In this document: positions 23,083-34,068 of the stretch, one piece after another
Numbering within the stretch: position 1 is the stretch's first letter
How the letters are laid out: each line of letters opens with the position of its first letter
DNA from: Pholis gunnellus
Taxonomy: Eukaryota > Chordata > Actinopteri > Perciformes > Pholidae
DNA: 64,000 nt
NCBI GenBank assembly: GCA_910591455.2
Contig: OU342808.1
Coordinates: forward strand, 22,049,714-22,113,713
Direction of reading: 5' to 3'
The notes under the pieces: generated by a model
What the model was told of the DNA's origin: nothing
Database searches by the model: none
Seen by the model: only the letters and a program-made list of their open reading frames with translations
Program-made: the position numbers and the translations under genes

Positions 23083-26000
23083 ATGTCAGCCTCCTGGAAG
23101 CAGATCCTTTTTCAGATCCTCCTTCTCGTCTCCTGCAGATACATCAATACAAGTAAATGACTGTTTGGGTTTCATTTTGGCTGAGTGCGGTTGTGTTAAA
23201 ACCCTTTTCTGCCTTCTCATTTCCCCATTAAATAATCTGTAACCTTGAGGGGAGTTGGAGAGAATGTCATTGGATTGCCACACCATCATGTACTACTGTA
23301 TCCACCACATTCTGGATTGTAAATTGCAGCTAGTTAATGTTTATTTTCTATTATATCAGCATTTATAGACAGCATTTACACTGTCACAGGACACTGAAAC
23401 TCTACATTAAAACCAAGAACATTTACATATTAAAGGATTAAAAAAATAATACAAAAACATTTTTAATGCATTATGTTTACTCACCGTACATTTACAATTG
23501 CCTTTGGCTAAACCCAGTTACCTTTAATGTTAAGATTAAAGGTTTGAAGATTTTTTTTTTTTTAAAGAGCACCTTTTTATAATACCTCTGCAAATTCAAA
23601 GAGGATCACTTTTTTGATCTTATTTTGTCTTTTTCTCCTGCCATTAAGATCTATTAATTTACTTTTTTATTTTAGTTTAGTTTATATATATTTTACCTTC
23701 ATCATTATGAGTCAACAATAACTTTGGGCTGCACCTCTTTGTATAAAAAGTGCAATGTGAAGATTTTCAATGCATATCAAGAACACTGAATTACCATTGC
23801 AACCACCTAATGCAATCTACCAACCACCGAGTGCAACCAAACAACCTGCTCGTGCAACCTAACAACCTCCTAGTGCAACTTAACTATCTAGTGCAACCTA
23901 ACAACCTCCTAGTGCAACTTAACTATCTAGTGCAACCTAACAAACCTGCTAGTGCAACCTAACAATCAGCTAGTGCAACCAAACAAGCAGCTAGTGCAAC
24001 CAAACAACCTGCTAGTGCAACCTAACAATCAGCTAGTGCAATCAAACAAGCAGCTAGTGCAATCGAACAACCTGCTAGTGCAACCTAACAATCAGCTAGT
24101 GCAACCAAACAATCAGCTAGTGCAATCAAACAAGCAGCTAGTGCAATCGAACAACCTGCTAGTGCAACCTAACAATCAGCCGGTGCAACATGACAACCTT
24201 CTAGTGCAACCTAACAATCAGCTAGTGCAACCTATTAACCTGCTACTGCAACCTAACAATCAGCTAGTGCAGCCAAACAAGCAGCTAGTGCAACCTAACA
24301 ACCTGCTAGTGCAATCGAACAACCTGCTAGTGCAACCTAACATTCAGCCGGTGCAACATGACAACCTTCTAGTGCAACCTAACAATCAGCTAGTGCAACC
24401 TAACAATCAGCTAGTGCAACCTAATAACCAGCTAGTGCAACCTCACAACCAGCTGGTGCCCCACAGCCCTGGGCCTAAACACCACCTCCATCATGGATTG
24501 GCTTGTGCAAACTAACAACCACCAACTGCAACTTCACAACCAGCTAGTGCAACCTAACAACTGGCTGCTGCAAACTAAAATCCAGCTAGTGCAACCTGAC
24601 AACCAGCTGGTGCAACCTCACAACATGCAAGTGTAACCTAGCAAACATCTAGAAACACCCTCATAAAGGTTGTTGCCATAACCCTGACAACAACAACTCT
24701 AAACATCAAACACATAGCAATGCCTTAGCAATGATCAATAATATCCTAACAACGACTGATTTCCTTACAGATAACTTATCAACACCCTTGCTTTTCATAT
24801 AATGTAGCCCCTTTTTACTATGAATGCTGACGGTTAGTGCTACATTTTTAGTTTGTGTGTGTTCATTATTTGTTTTCCTGTCAGAGACACCTGGTCCAAC
24901 GCCCCCACCACTGGTCCCCATCACTTCCCTGCCAACAGATGAAAGGAGCGTTATTCTTGAAGGTAGCTGTTTTTAAATCTTAGTATTATGGCAGAGAGTG
25001 TTTTATCTGCTCGTGATCTTCATTCTGAATTTCCATTGTGTCCGTGCTTCAACTCTTCATGCAGGTGAAAGTCACACGGAGAAAGTTGAACTGTTGAATC
25101 CTGTCAATCTGGCACTGGCGTGTACCTGGACAGGTAACCAGAACAAACAACCAAACATAACTGGGTTCTGGAGAAAAGATGGGGATGAAGTTGAGAACAG
25201 CCAAGTCACAGTGCAACTGGAGGGCGATCAATATAAACTCAAACGAGTGTGAGTACACGTGTTCATTAATCCATCCATCAGCTTAAAGAAATACATTGTT
25301 TATCATAAATTGGCTGTCTTGATATGTAAATACCCATATCTGAGTTGTCTGATCATTTTATTAATGATGTACAATAAAAGGTCATAGCCATTATTATATT
25401 TCATACAACTAAAATGTATTTTTTAATGTACAGCAGCTTGAGAACTTAAGTTGGACGTCTCAAAACTGGCTTTTATCAGTTTGCAGTCCAAATCTGTGAC
25501 TTTATTTAATTTACAAGAATATAAAGCACATTATCTACGGACCTTTTTAAAATAACATTCATACTAAAATATGTTTATGTGTCTATTTTTTTGTGCTTCA
25601 CAGGTTCAGCATCGTCAGTGAAGAAAGCCTCGGGAGTTACTCTTGCGTGTTTGGAAGTGAAGAAGCAAAAATAGAGTTTGTTTTGGCTGGTACAGATCAC
25701 ATCCTTTCATGAGTATATGTGTGTATATACAGTATATATGTATAAATATATTCTTACATTTTCCAGTCAGCATTTGTGTTGCTATCAGCTTGTTAATAAG
25801 TCCCTTTCAAAATGAATGTCAATATTTACATAATGCAGAACAAGCAATGCCCCTTTTTCATGATCTGTTTCCTTGTTGTCCACCAGCTCCACAGATCGGT
25901 GAGGTGCGAGATAAGCCGATAGTCAGCTATGTGGGGGACTCTGGGGTGATTGCATGTAAAATGGACGAAACCAAACCGAAACCCATCACCTGGAACTGGT

Positions 26001-27012
26001 ACAAAGCAAATGGTACAGACAAGGTGGGTGAGCTGCTCTGAGCCTGACATAACTATTTGCGTCAAATATCTGAAAACACCTGTGCAGGTGTGTCTAAATT
26101 CAATCTGTACTGATGGAATATTCTATGTGTTATTTTGTTTTTCACTTTGAAAGATTCAGAATCTGATGAAAAATGCATAAGCACATTTATGTGCCTCTGA
26201 CCCATTCGATATTTGATGTTTGGTCCAGGAGCAGATCTTCGCTGTTGCAGAGCCTCCTCGCCATGTGATCAAAAACGAAGAGAGGAAGACCAAACTTGTT
26301 GTGTACAACCTGACGGAGGCTGACGGAGGCCTGTATTACTGCGGTGCGGTGTACGCCATCAGCACCACGATGAGCCACGTGGAGCTGAAGGTCAGATATA
26401 GAAAGTTACTAAGTACATTAACCCAATTACTGTGCTTAAGTACAATTGAGTACCATTTGATGTACTTTTACTTGACTTGGGTGTTTCAAGTTGAGGTTGT
26501 TTTGAATGCAGGACTTTTACTTGTCATGGAGTATTTTCACATTGTTGTGCAGTGTAACTGTTTCTCGAGTAAAACGTCTGAACACGTCTTCCCCCCACTG
26601 CTGAAGGTCATCAGCTTCCAGGAGCCTTTGAAGCCGTTCATCGCCATCCTGATCGAAGTGATCGTCCTGGTCGCCGGCATTCTGCTCTACGAGAGATGTC
26701 AGTCCAAGAAAGACTACACAGCAGGTAGTCAGACAGTATACTGGTACTCTTGTGTGTTTTGTGTGTACTGCATGTTGTATTTTAACTTGAAATTATCTGC
26801 CGTATTCTCAGGAAATGGGACCATTGAACAAACAAATACAATGTGAGTACTATGGGAATGGTGCTGAGCTGTCTAAAGAAGTATATATTTTTTAGGTTTA
26901 ATGTATTTATTTGTAGTTTTTAACGGTGTATATTTTTTATTCCCTCATCAGGACTCAGGGAGAAAATAACGGACCAGAGGAAGGTTCTTCAGTGAGACAG
27001 CGGAAAGTTTAA
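23083..27012 (+). CDS. emb: Embigin
   Basis: Basigin-family Ig membrane protein; embigin escorts monocarboxylate transporters to the plasma membrane and takes part in adhesion. Nine exons join in phase: 23083-23152, 24885-24962, 25065-25248, 25604-25689, 25887-26023, 26229-26390, 26607-26724, 26812-26842, 26952-27012, giving 308 aa (327 in human). Features: a signal peptide (MSASWKQILFQILLLVSC); a Pro/Thr-rich linker; Ig1 with Cys pair LACTW / GSYSCVF; Ig2 with IACKMD / GLYYCGA; a membrane span at about 249-267 with the family's buried Glu (E256) in FIAILIEVIVLVAGILLYE; and a short polar tail ending RQRKV. The exon at 26607 could instead begin at 26622, where the acceptor is better, losing five residues in frame. 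Basigin is the alternative, but the EPLKPF lead-in to the span favours embigin. It is convergent with mrps30. Confidence 0.85.
23800..24650 (+). repeat. 21-bp minisatellite in embigin intron 1
   Basis: About 40 units, typically CTAGTGCAACCTAACAATCAG with alternatives ending in AACCTG or AAGCAG, and some 18-bp units near the left end. Because 21 is a multiple of three, one frame stays open for 187 codons (23952-24515) as a degenerate heptad LVQPNNQ. It lies within intron 1 of emb and has no splice or domain support as coding sequence. Confidence 0.9.
26395..26570 (+). repeat. Teleost TACTTTTACTTG-type repeat fragment in emb
   Basis: GTACTTTTACTTGACTTGGG, ACTTTTACTTGTCATGGAGT and ATTTTCACATTGTTGTG match a familiar teleost interspersed repeat. 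The fragment starts directly after the exon ending at 26390, so most of the short intron is repeat. Related copies lie at about 44290-44480, 48700-49210 and 57650-57800. Confidence 0.6.
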
Positions 27013-28189
27013 AAATTGCAAATCCAACACATAAAAGCTTCTTCAAAACTGTTGACTTATTTGGATTATTTTCAAAGGTGATTTGAAGCTTTAAATTCAA
27101 AATCTCAGCAACTATTCTATACGTGTGTTCAAAAAAACAAAGTGCAATAACCACCACTTAATAACCGTCAGTGCTGTCATGGCAGCTAGAAGACCAATGA
27201 TTTACCTTTCGTCTTTTAGTCTTATGTGCACCCACATCCTGTGACACGCATCACACCTCTCTCTCAAACAGGAAGTGCATTTCTTGCTTTTTGGTATCAA
27301 CTCAAACCTCAACTTCTCTTTACTTCTGTTTGTTAATGTGTTATGGTTTGTGAGCAGTGCCTTACACCGTGAAAAAACCACTCCCATAACCATTCATCCT
27401 GTGCTTGCAACAATTTTGCGGTTTGTCCTTGTAGTGAACATGCTGTGTAATGCCATAATATACTATAGTATATCAAGATATTTCATCATATATGCAAACG
27501 CTTGTATGTGTTTTTCATGTTAATGTATCAGAAGATAGTCAGAAAAGGTCATTTTTCACCCTAATAATGACTTCAACCATTTGTAGTTGTTAACCCGAAC
27601 CTGCCACTGTGTGTGTGTGTGTGAACATGCAAATTAAAAAATACACAAGTCACTGCCTGAAATAACTATCAAAGCCTTTGTGTTAGCCGATATGGAGACG
27701 GAGCTCACTTAAAGGGGAACGCCACCAAATTCACACATCAAAGTCTGTTCACAGGGCTCGTTGAGAACTACTGCACATAAGAAATGAAGTTGTAAAAACC
27801 CTTTTGTGGCTCCTGAGGGACAAGGAGGAAGAATATGTGGAATAAAAGATACCTCTGGTTCTGCTGCATTGATTCTAATCCTTTTTTCTCTAGTCCAATG
27901 TAACAGGAGTGCAATGCTAAGTCAGCGAAGTACTCTTTTAAAAGAAAGTATGTGTATGAGTGAAAAGATGTCTTATTAATGTTCACATTTTAGTAGTAGG
28001 CACTGACAAACACACACGAGTGTCAATCTGAAAAGCATGATTTTATTTTTGCATAAATAGGCTACAGTCTGCACATTAATAATACTCATTTCTACATTTT
28101 TGAACATTACATTTTATACAATCTGACAAACGTCCTCATGTCCGCCACGTTGGGCTCTTTAAAAGCTCGTCCTCTTGATTGACGAACTT
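27013..28189. other. Tail-to-tail spacer between emb and mrps30
   Basis: Contains the presumed 3' UTRs of both genes. A plus-strand AATAAA is at 27841-27846 and a minus-strand one (TTTATT on the plus strand) at 28042-28047. The latter is about 145 bp beyond the mrps30 stop and is its likely poly(A) signal. No other gene is visible. Confidence 0.5.
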
Positions 28190-28512
28190 CTACGGCTGGT
28201 TCATGAGGAACTGAACCAGAAGCTTGACGACGCCGTCGTTCAGCCCGACCACCTCTCCGTCCTGCACGCTCTCGTACAGTCGCAGGCTCTCGGTGCCCCA
28301 CAGGAGGTTCTTCCTGGGGTTGTTGGCGTCCGTCTCCACAGAGAGGGCCACTGTGTTGAGCTGGTAGCAGAAGAAGGAGAAGAACTGTCCGTCTGTGATC
28401 ACAGCCTGGGACACGAAAGGCCTGGTGACGTCCTCGTGGTTCCAGAAACCTTAGAGGTGAGAGAGGGAAGTTAGACCACCAGCTGTTGCTCCTCTCTTCA
28501 GTAAAAGTCCAC

Positions 28513-28554
<42 letters not shown>

Positions 28555-30421
28555 ATCTCTTTGCTGCGTTGGTAACTCACCCTGGTACATGGCCTGAGCT
28601 CCTGTCCAGGCGAAGAGGCTGGCGAGTCCATTGGCTCTGAGGAAGACCTCCACCTGGTCAGACTGCTGCTGCCGAGCCATCCGGTCTCTGTGGTACCGGT
28701 CGGGCACCAGGTGGAACTGAGTCTGACCGTAGCATGCCGGGTCCGGTACCTTGGCACCTGTTGATGAGACCAAGAGGACAGGGCACAGCTGAGAGAGCAA
28801 TAAAACAGCTGCACATTGGCGCCATCTAGTGGCAGCAAGACAGAACTGAAACATGTTAAATGTAGCCAGAACACAACATGCTCAATTGATGTCGTTTTGG
28901 CTACTTCAAAACTACACATCAGTAAGAAGTAAGACCGATGTCACTGCTCTCTTGCGTTACCTGTAAAAATGCTGTTGTCGTACTGCCTTCTGAACAGAGG
29001 CAGCAGGTCCGGAGCAAACGTCACCTCTGGAACATCGGCTGCATAAGAAGCCTCCAGCGGGGTAAACTAAGAGAAATTAAAAACAACAAAAAGGGATAAG
29101 AACAAAAATCACATGAATGCTTGACATTAAACGGCACCTATTAATGATATTTAGATATATATGTATATAACTAAAGACCACGGTTTGGGAACGACGTCCA
29201 CCTGTTGCAGCTGTTGAGTTATCCTGATCTGACAGTGCGGTTGGTCATCGATCTGGAACCTGGTTGGCTCTTGCCGGCCTCTCCGGTGCCCCTTTGGGAT
29301 GATTCTCTGTCCTCTCCTCCAGTAGAAGTTTACCTGGGGAGCAATATCTGATAGAGAAACACACAAAAATATGACTTACAGAAGTCAAATAGTTAAGGAA
29401 TGAATGCACCGTAATACTGCTATTGTGATGTAAAACTAGATACTATGAAGGACTTTGGTTTATGTATCTTGATAATTAACGTTTTTTGAGTATCAAAAGC
29501 ACTGAAAGGCAGATTGTATTGTTGCCAATGTATTTTTTGGTCAGATAGTTCATTATTTAAATCATCATTTGGAAATTGTACAGCAATCAAAACATATTAT
29601 TGGTGTTGAATCAGAAATACCAATAACCTGCTCTATTTGATCAGTAAAAATAAAGGGTAAAAACCTTGTTTACATTCACAATGTTGTCACAAATGTAGTT
29701 TTAACAGAGGCACAAAGGCCTGGAATGTATGGTTAAATTGTGCCAAAGTGGGTGGAAAGGCAGCTTGAGATAGACTGGTGTCAGATCAGGGATTCATACC
29801 CAGACTGGAGAGGCGGAGCAGTGGGTTATATGTGGCCAGACTGAAGGTGAGTCCAGTCACCAGGTTTCTCAGAAAAGGTCCAACCATCTGCTCCTGCTCT
29901 CTGTACAGGAAAGGTGTGCGTTTCTTCATGTGCCAGTGCTCCTGTAAAATCACACGAGTGACCAAGGAGCGGATGTCCGCGAACGCATCGCTGTCGACCC
30001 CCGGTAGAGTGGTGTGAGCTGCGGCTGGAGGAGAGCTCTCCTCCTCCTCCTCCTCCGCCTGGGTCTTCCTCTCCGGGCCCAGGGTGAACTTCTCGGGCAG
30101 GCCCGGGATATATGCGGTCTTGGTGAAGTGCTGGTACCATCTGTCTGCGTTCCGTGCGAAAGTCTGAGGATAAACCACAAATTTCTTCCGCTGGATGCGA
30201 GTGATGAGGGAGAGCTTCTCCTCCACCGGAGACTCGCATATCTTCTTCACCTGGTCCTCGACCTGTCGCACGCGGGCACATTTGCTTTTAGCCGTGAGGG
30301 AGGGGACGATGGGGGGATACGCAGGCTCCTTTACCGCAGCCTCGGTGTGGGCAAGCCTTTGGTTTCTAAGCGGAGGCAGTTTTTTAGGGAACAGCAAGGG
30401 CAGCCGTGTGCGGGCCGCCAT
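28190..30421 (-). CDS. mrps30: Mitochondrial ribosomal protein S30 (mL65)
   Basis: Structural protein of the vertebrate mitochondrial ribosome; despite its name it is now placed in the large subunit as mL65. Five exons (minus strand): 30421-29800, 29347-29202, 29066-28961, 28757-28581, 28449-28190, joining in phase to 436 aa (human 439). Family segments seen: KFVVYPQTFARNADRWYQHF in exon 1; VNFYWRRGQRIIPKGHRRGR in exon 2; LPLFRRQYDNSIFTG in exon 3; CYGQTQFHLVPDRYHRDR and LASLFAWTGAQAMYQG in exon 4; TRPFVSQAVITDG, FFSFFCYQLNT and NNPRKNLLWGTE in exon 5. The N terminus is basic, as for a mitochondrial import signal. A Glu-rich run sits near residues 120-128. The start is divergent from hint2, with 1.27 kb between the two ATGs. 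Confidence 0.95.
28513..28553. repeat. (GT)n tract in an mrps30 intron
   Basis: About 19 uninterrupted GT units in the short intron between the exons at 28190-28449 and 28581-28757. It begins about 28 bp from the next exon's donor on the minus strand, leaving enough room for splicing. Confidence 0.95.
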
Positions 30422-31029
30422 GTTTCTTGTATGACTTTACTTCAAACTTGTTCTTCCGTCGACATATGAGCCGTTAGTCTCCCCCAACATCGCCCCCTGC
30501 TGGACGAAAGGTCATAACAGACATACATGTCCATATTCGACAGTATTTCAGTTGTCTAAAGAATCAACTCCTATGTATGAACTGAGAAACTTAAAATTAT
30601 TATTATGGTCAATTTAATTTAAGGCCATTTTACATGTTTTACTTGTATAAAGCTAATGTTAGCATCACAGTTAGCATCAGAGATATTGGAGGCTCTTGAA
30701 CAGACCCTTGTAACTGCTAAGAAAATGCCCCCTTTGGACGCATTCAAAAATGTCGTAAATTTGTAAGAACACAACCTGATCATGGATATAATAAGACTTA
30801 GAGACCGTTAACGTAGAATACCAGGTGTACAGTTTGTTTAAAGTGATCAATGAAGTCATATTTTTCATTTGATGGTAAATTGTCAACTTTGATGGTCAGT
30901 AAATGATGTTATACGCGTTTTTCGCCTGGTTCCAACAATATCAATTAAAGAAATTACACATACATAAATGCCCCTATGTACGCAAATACCACCATATAAA
31001 TAAACATGTGGTAAATAATAACTTTATAC
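30422..31029. other. Divergent mrps30/hint2 upstream region
   Basis: This holds the mrps30 promoter side, with a CCCCCAACATCGCCCCCTGC stretch about 60-80 bp from its ATG, followed by AT-rich sequence without recognisable genes. A TTAGCATCACAGTTAGCATC stretch near 30658-30678 may be another dispersed-repeat remnant. Confidence 0.4.
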
Positions 31030-31535
31030 TTATCTAAGGGCGTGTTGTTTCTCAGCAAACAAGGTGCTGATGTTGTATTCATCTGGGTTCCTGCTCGTTC
31101 AGACATGCTGGGAAATGAAAGAGTGGACAAATTAGCCAAACAAGCCGTTAAATAAAGGAAACAGATACACATATTGATCTTTAAGAATCAGAAGGAAAGA
31201 TAATTGTACAAATCAAAATAGAGTTGCAATTGTGAGAAGTAGTGGAGGTAATAGTAAAGAGACAGTCATTACTAGGTTAAGAATAGGGCACAGTAATCTG
31301 AAGAGTACACTTCCCACTTTAAGGAAGCATCCAACCGTTTCCTGAGATCATTGTCAGGTACTATAAACTGTAGAGCATGTGCTGGTTAGTTGTACAGCAG
31401 CTATGAATCACATTGACATGTAATATAACATTCTGGTCACTGTAGGAGTAAACTAACTCCAGAAGATGGCAGTAGTGCAACGCTAAGGATGCAAGCTGCC
31501 GTTAAAACCGAAAAAGAAGAAGAAGAAGAGAAGTA
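31030..31535 (+). mobile_element. 3' end of a LINE (RNase H region) upstream of hint2
   Basis: A plus-strand stretch reads VVFIWVPARSDMLGNERVDK then LAKQA, the pattern of a LINE-encoded RNase H domain. Further on, in another frame, VITRLRIGHSNLKSTLPTLR matches the zinc-knuckle tail that follows RNase H in I/Nimb-type elements. The piece closes with CCGTTAAAACCGAAAAAGA and an AAG-repeat tail at about 31513-31531. It is 5'-truncated and broken by stops. It ends about 155 bp before the hint2 ATG. Confidence 0.65.
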
Positions 31536-31687
31536 AACATTACAAGGGAGCACGTGAAGGCAACATCGCCGTACAACACAGTTTTCAACTGCCAACAAGA
31601 TTTTGTAGACCACCGTGTTGTGTCTTAAAAACGAGTTAACCCTGAAATATTTACTTCGGATATACTAAATTAGCTGGTTAGCTAGTT

Positions 31688-34068
31688 ATGTATTTTAGGC
31701 AGATTTTGCGGAGGCAGTTGATCGGGACCAGAGCGGCTCACCTCAGCCGTTTGCAGCGTGTTTGTCGAGCCGAGGTAACGTCCGCTGCTCTTCAGATAAA
31801 CCGTCTCATTGTCATAAACCTTTTATTTTCGTTAACGGCAGCTGAGCCTTTTGACAACACCCGTCCCACTAGCCCTGGTGGAGGCTGTGGGGAACACACA
31901 GTATCTGCCCACCAAGAGGTTTGGTTTATGAGTTGTTTGTTTGTTATTCAGCTCAGAGCTTTTTAATTTCCTGTGTGTGTGATGTGTCTCTCGGTCCCAC
32001 AGAGACCACTGTGCACCAAAAGTGTCGAGGTGAGGTTGGCAGAGGAGGCCAGCAAGAAGTATGGCTCCCCAGCTCCAACCATCTTCTCCAAAGTGATTGA
32101 TAAAAGCATCCCTGCAGATATAATCTATGAAGATGAGAAGGTAAACAGCCAACCCTTCTCAAAACATGGTGTCTAATTTGTCCTGTTCCACGTGGAGGCC
32201 AGAGAAGATTCAGCATATGATTGTTGAGAGAAAGTTGTGCGATTCAACTCTTCATATAAGTTGTTTTTGTGTGTGTTTATCAGTGTTTGGCCTTTAGGGA
32301 TATCAGCCCACAGGCCCCTGTTCACTTCCTGGTTATTCCAAGGGTCCCTATTCCCAGAATAAGTGAGGCCAAAGATGACGACGTAGAGGTAAATCTGTAC
32401 ATCCATTTTTATTATACTCGCTGATCCTGTTCAGGAGTTGTGCGGTGATGAGATGGGGGGCACCCAAACAGTACATACACGTGTGAGTGTTGCACATATC
32501 TTCCTATTAATCTGCTGCTACAACACCCTCCACTGGGCTGTGCACAGAAAAGCATCTCCGCAAAGTTGAAACTTACCTACTTTACTTAATAATATTATTT
32601 ATATAGCACCTTTTTAAAAACTGAGTTTAAAAAGTGCTTTGATAGACAAAGCAGCAAAATCAAGGCAATAATAACAACAGAAAGCTCAACAGTGAGGCAC
32701 GACAACAAGAGTTAAACGATACAATAAAAATAAAATAATTTTGTAAAATCAACAAATAAAAATAAAGCAGTAAAGCGACGACATCACATCAAAGCCAGTC
32801 TGTAAAAATGTGTTTTAAGAAGTGATTTAAAAGAGATGACTGATTCTGCGAGCCGTATCTCCTCAGGCAGCTCGTTCCAAAGCTGAGGGGCCCCGATGGT
32901 AACGGCACCGTCACCTTTAGTTTTCAGACTCGACTTTGGAACAGCCAGAAGGGCCCCACCTGAGGGTCTAAGGCCTCTATATATATTATAGAGGCCTCTA
33001 TATATTTGATCTAAATCCTCTATATATTTTGGGGCCAGACCCATACGTGCTTTAAGACTTTATTGACTGCCCCATTGCCCCAGTTAAGCACACCACAATC
33101 TAAAATATACCTCTATATTGCATTAAGCTTCCCTTAAACTAAATTTAAACTAAGGGGGCTTTGCCCCAACCTATTTACAATCTAGCCCCAGACCAGACGT
33201 AAACAAACAGGTGTGACAGGTTTGTGGACATACTTTAGACCATTCAGTGATGTGTGCCTGCAGTACTTTCTTTTGTTCAACTCATTTGCATTCATCTTAA
33301 ATATTCAAAGAAAGCACTCCAGAGAACAAGCTCCCAGTTTACATCCAGGATTAGTTGTTGTCTGTTTAAATCTATTTGATGTCACATCACAATTTGAAAT
33401 ACAACCAATTGCTGCTAATGTTTTCTGAGAGGAGTTGATGCTATCGGAGGGCATACAAATTACAGTATTACAATCATTTTATAAATCACACAAACTGCAT
33501 ATGTGTACTTTGCTGTATTAGTTATTAACATTCAGCAATATGCAAGACAATTTCATTTATGTAGCACATTTCATTAAAGTCAAATTCATCCTGCCTAATA
33601 TATAAAAATAATATATAATAGTATTTCCAGATATAGCCAGAAACCAGCAGGGATCAAGTCCAACATAAATCATTTGCCACAAAATGTCCCCCATGACCAG
33701 TCGCACTCAATATATTATTTAAAGCCAATTATTATTGACTAACGTGCACGCATGCATTGAAAAATCACGTCTTCAGCTCTCTTTTCTTACACGTTTCAGC
33801 TCTTGGGACATTTGTTGGTTGTTGCCAAAAATGTGGCAAAGCAAGAGTCTCTAGATGAAGGATACAGAGTTGGTAAGTTACAGAAATGGGCTTATAGTGA
33901 TACACAGTATATGTGGGAATACAGGCTGTTTATATACTTGCACATTGAATATTGGGTCTCTTTCTGTCCTCTGCAGTGATCAACGAGGGAAAGCACGGTG
34001 CTCAGTCAGTTTACCACCTTCACGTCCACGTCCTGGGAGGAAGGCAGATGAGGTGGCCGCCAGGATAA
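31688..34068 (+). CDS. hint2: Histidine triad nucleotide-binding protein 2, mitochondrial
   Basis: HIT-family phosphoramidase that hydrolyses adenosine 5'-phosphoramidates; HINT2 is the mitochondrial member. Exons: 31688-31774, 31842-31918, 32005-32140, 32284-32388, 33800-33872, 33977-34068, about 189 aa (human 163). The N terminus (MYFRQILRRQLIGTRAAHLS) is Arg-rich and acid-free, as expected of a mitochondrial import signal. Core motifs: PTIFSKVIDKSIPADIIYED, CLAFRDISPQAPVHFLVIPR, and the triad HLHVHVLGG with His173, His175 and His177. The exon 2/3 junction is uncertain by a few codons: exon 2 may end at 31918 or earlier, and exon 3 may start at 32003 or 32005; I chose the in-frame pair. A poly(A) signal AATAAA lies at 34205-34210. 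Intron 4 carries retroelement debris and the left breakpoint of the downstream duplication. Confidence 0.92.
32590..33060 (-). mobile_element. LINE 3' fragment (L2/CR1-like ORF2 tail) in hint2 intron 4
   Basis: The minus-strand frame 33044-32784 reads LLAVPKSSLKTKGDGAVTIG, then APQLWNELPEEIRLAESVIS and FKSLLKTHFYRLA. This is the well-known C-terminal end of ORF2 in L2/CR1-type fish LINEs. Only the tail survives, followed by A/T-rich 3' sequence towards 32590. An internal hairpin GGCCTCTATA / TATAGAGGCC lies at 32972-32996. Confidence 0.7.

Noticed and set aside
23952..24515. 187-codon open frame LVQPNNQ repeats as a possible protein gene
   Set aside because: It is the by-product of a 21-bp satellite unit that lacks stops in this frame. 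It has no promoter, splice or domain support and lies in embigin intron 1.
23800..24650. CRISPR-like array
   Set aside because: The units are contiguous and degenerate with no unique spacers, and the genome is eukaryotic. It is a minisatellite.
23083..27012. Basigin instead of embigin
   Set aside because: The two families share the Glu-containing membrane span, but the EPLKPF lead-in and short divergent tail read like embigin. Confidence is moderate.
28107..28919. 270-codon minus-strand open frame
   Set aside because: It crosses the last two mrps30 exons and the GT repeat in the wrong frame. The true exons give conserved MRPS30 sequence in another frame.
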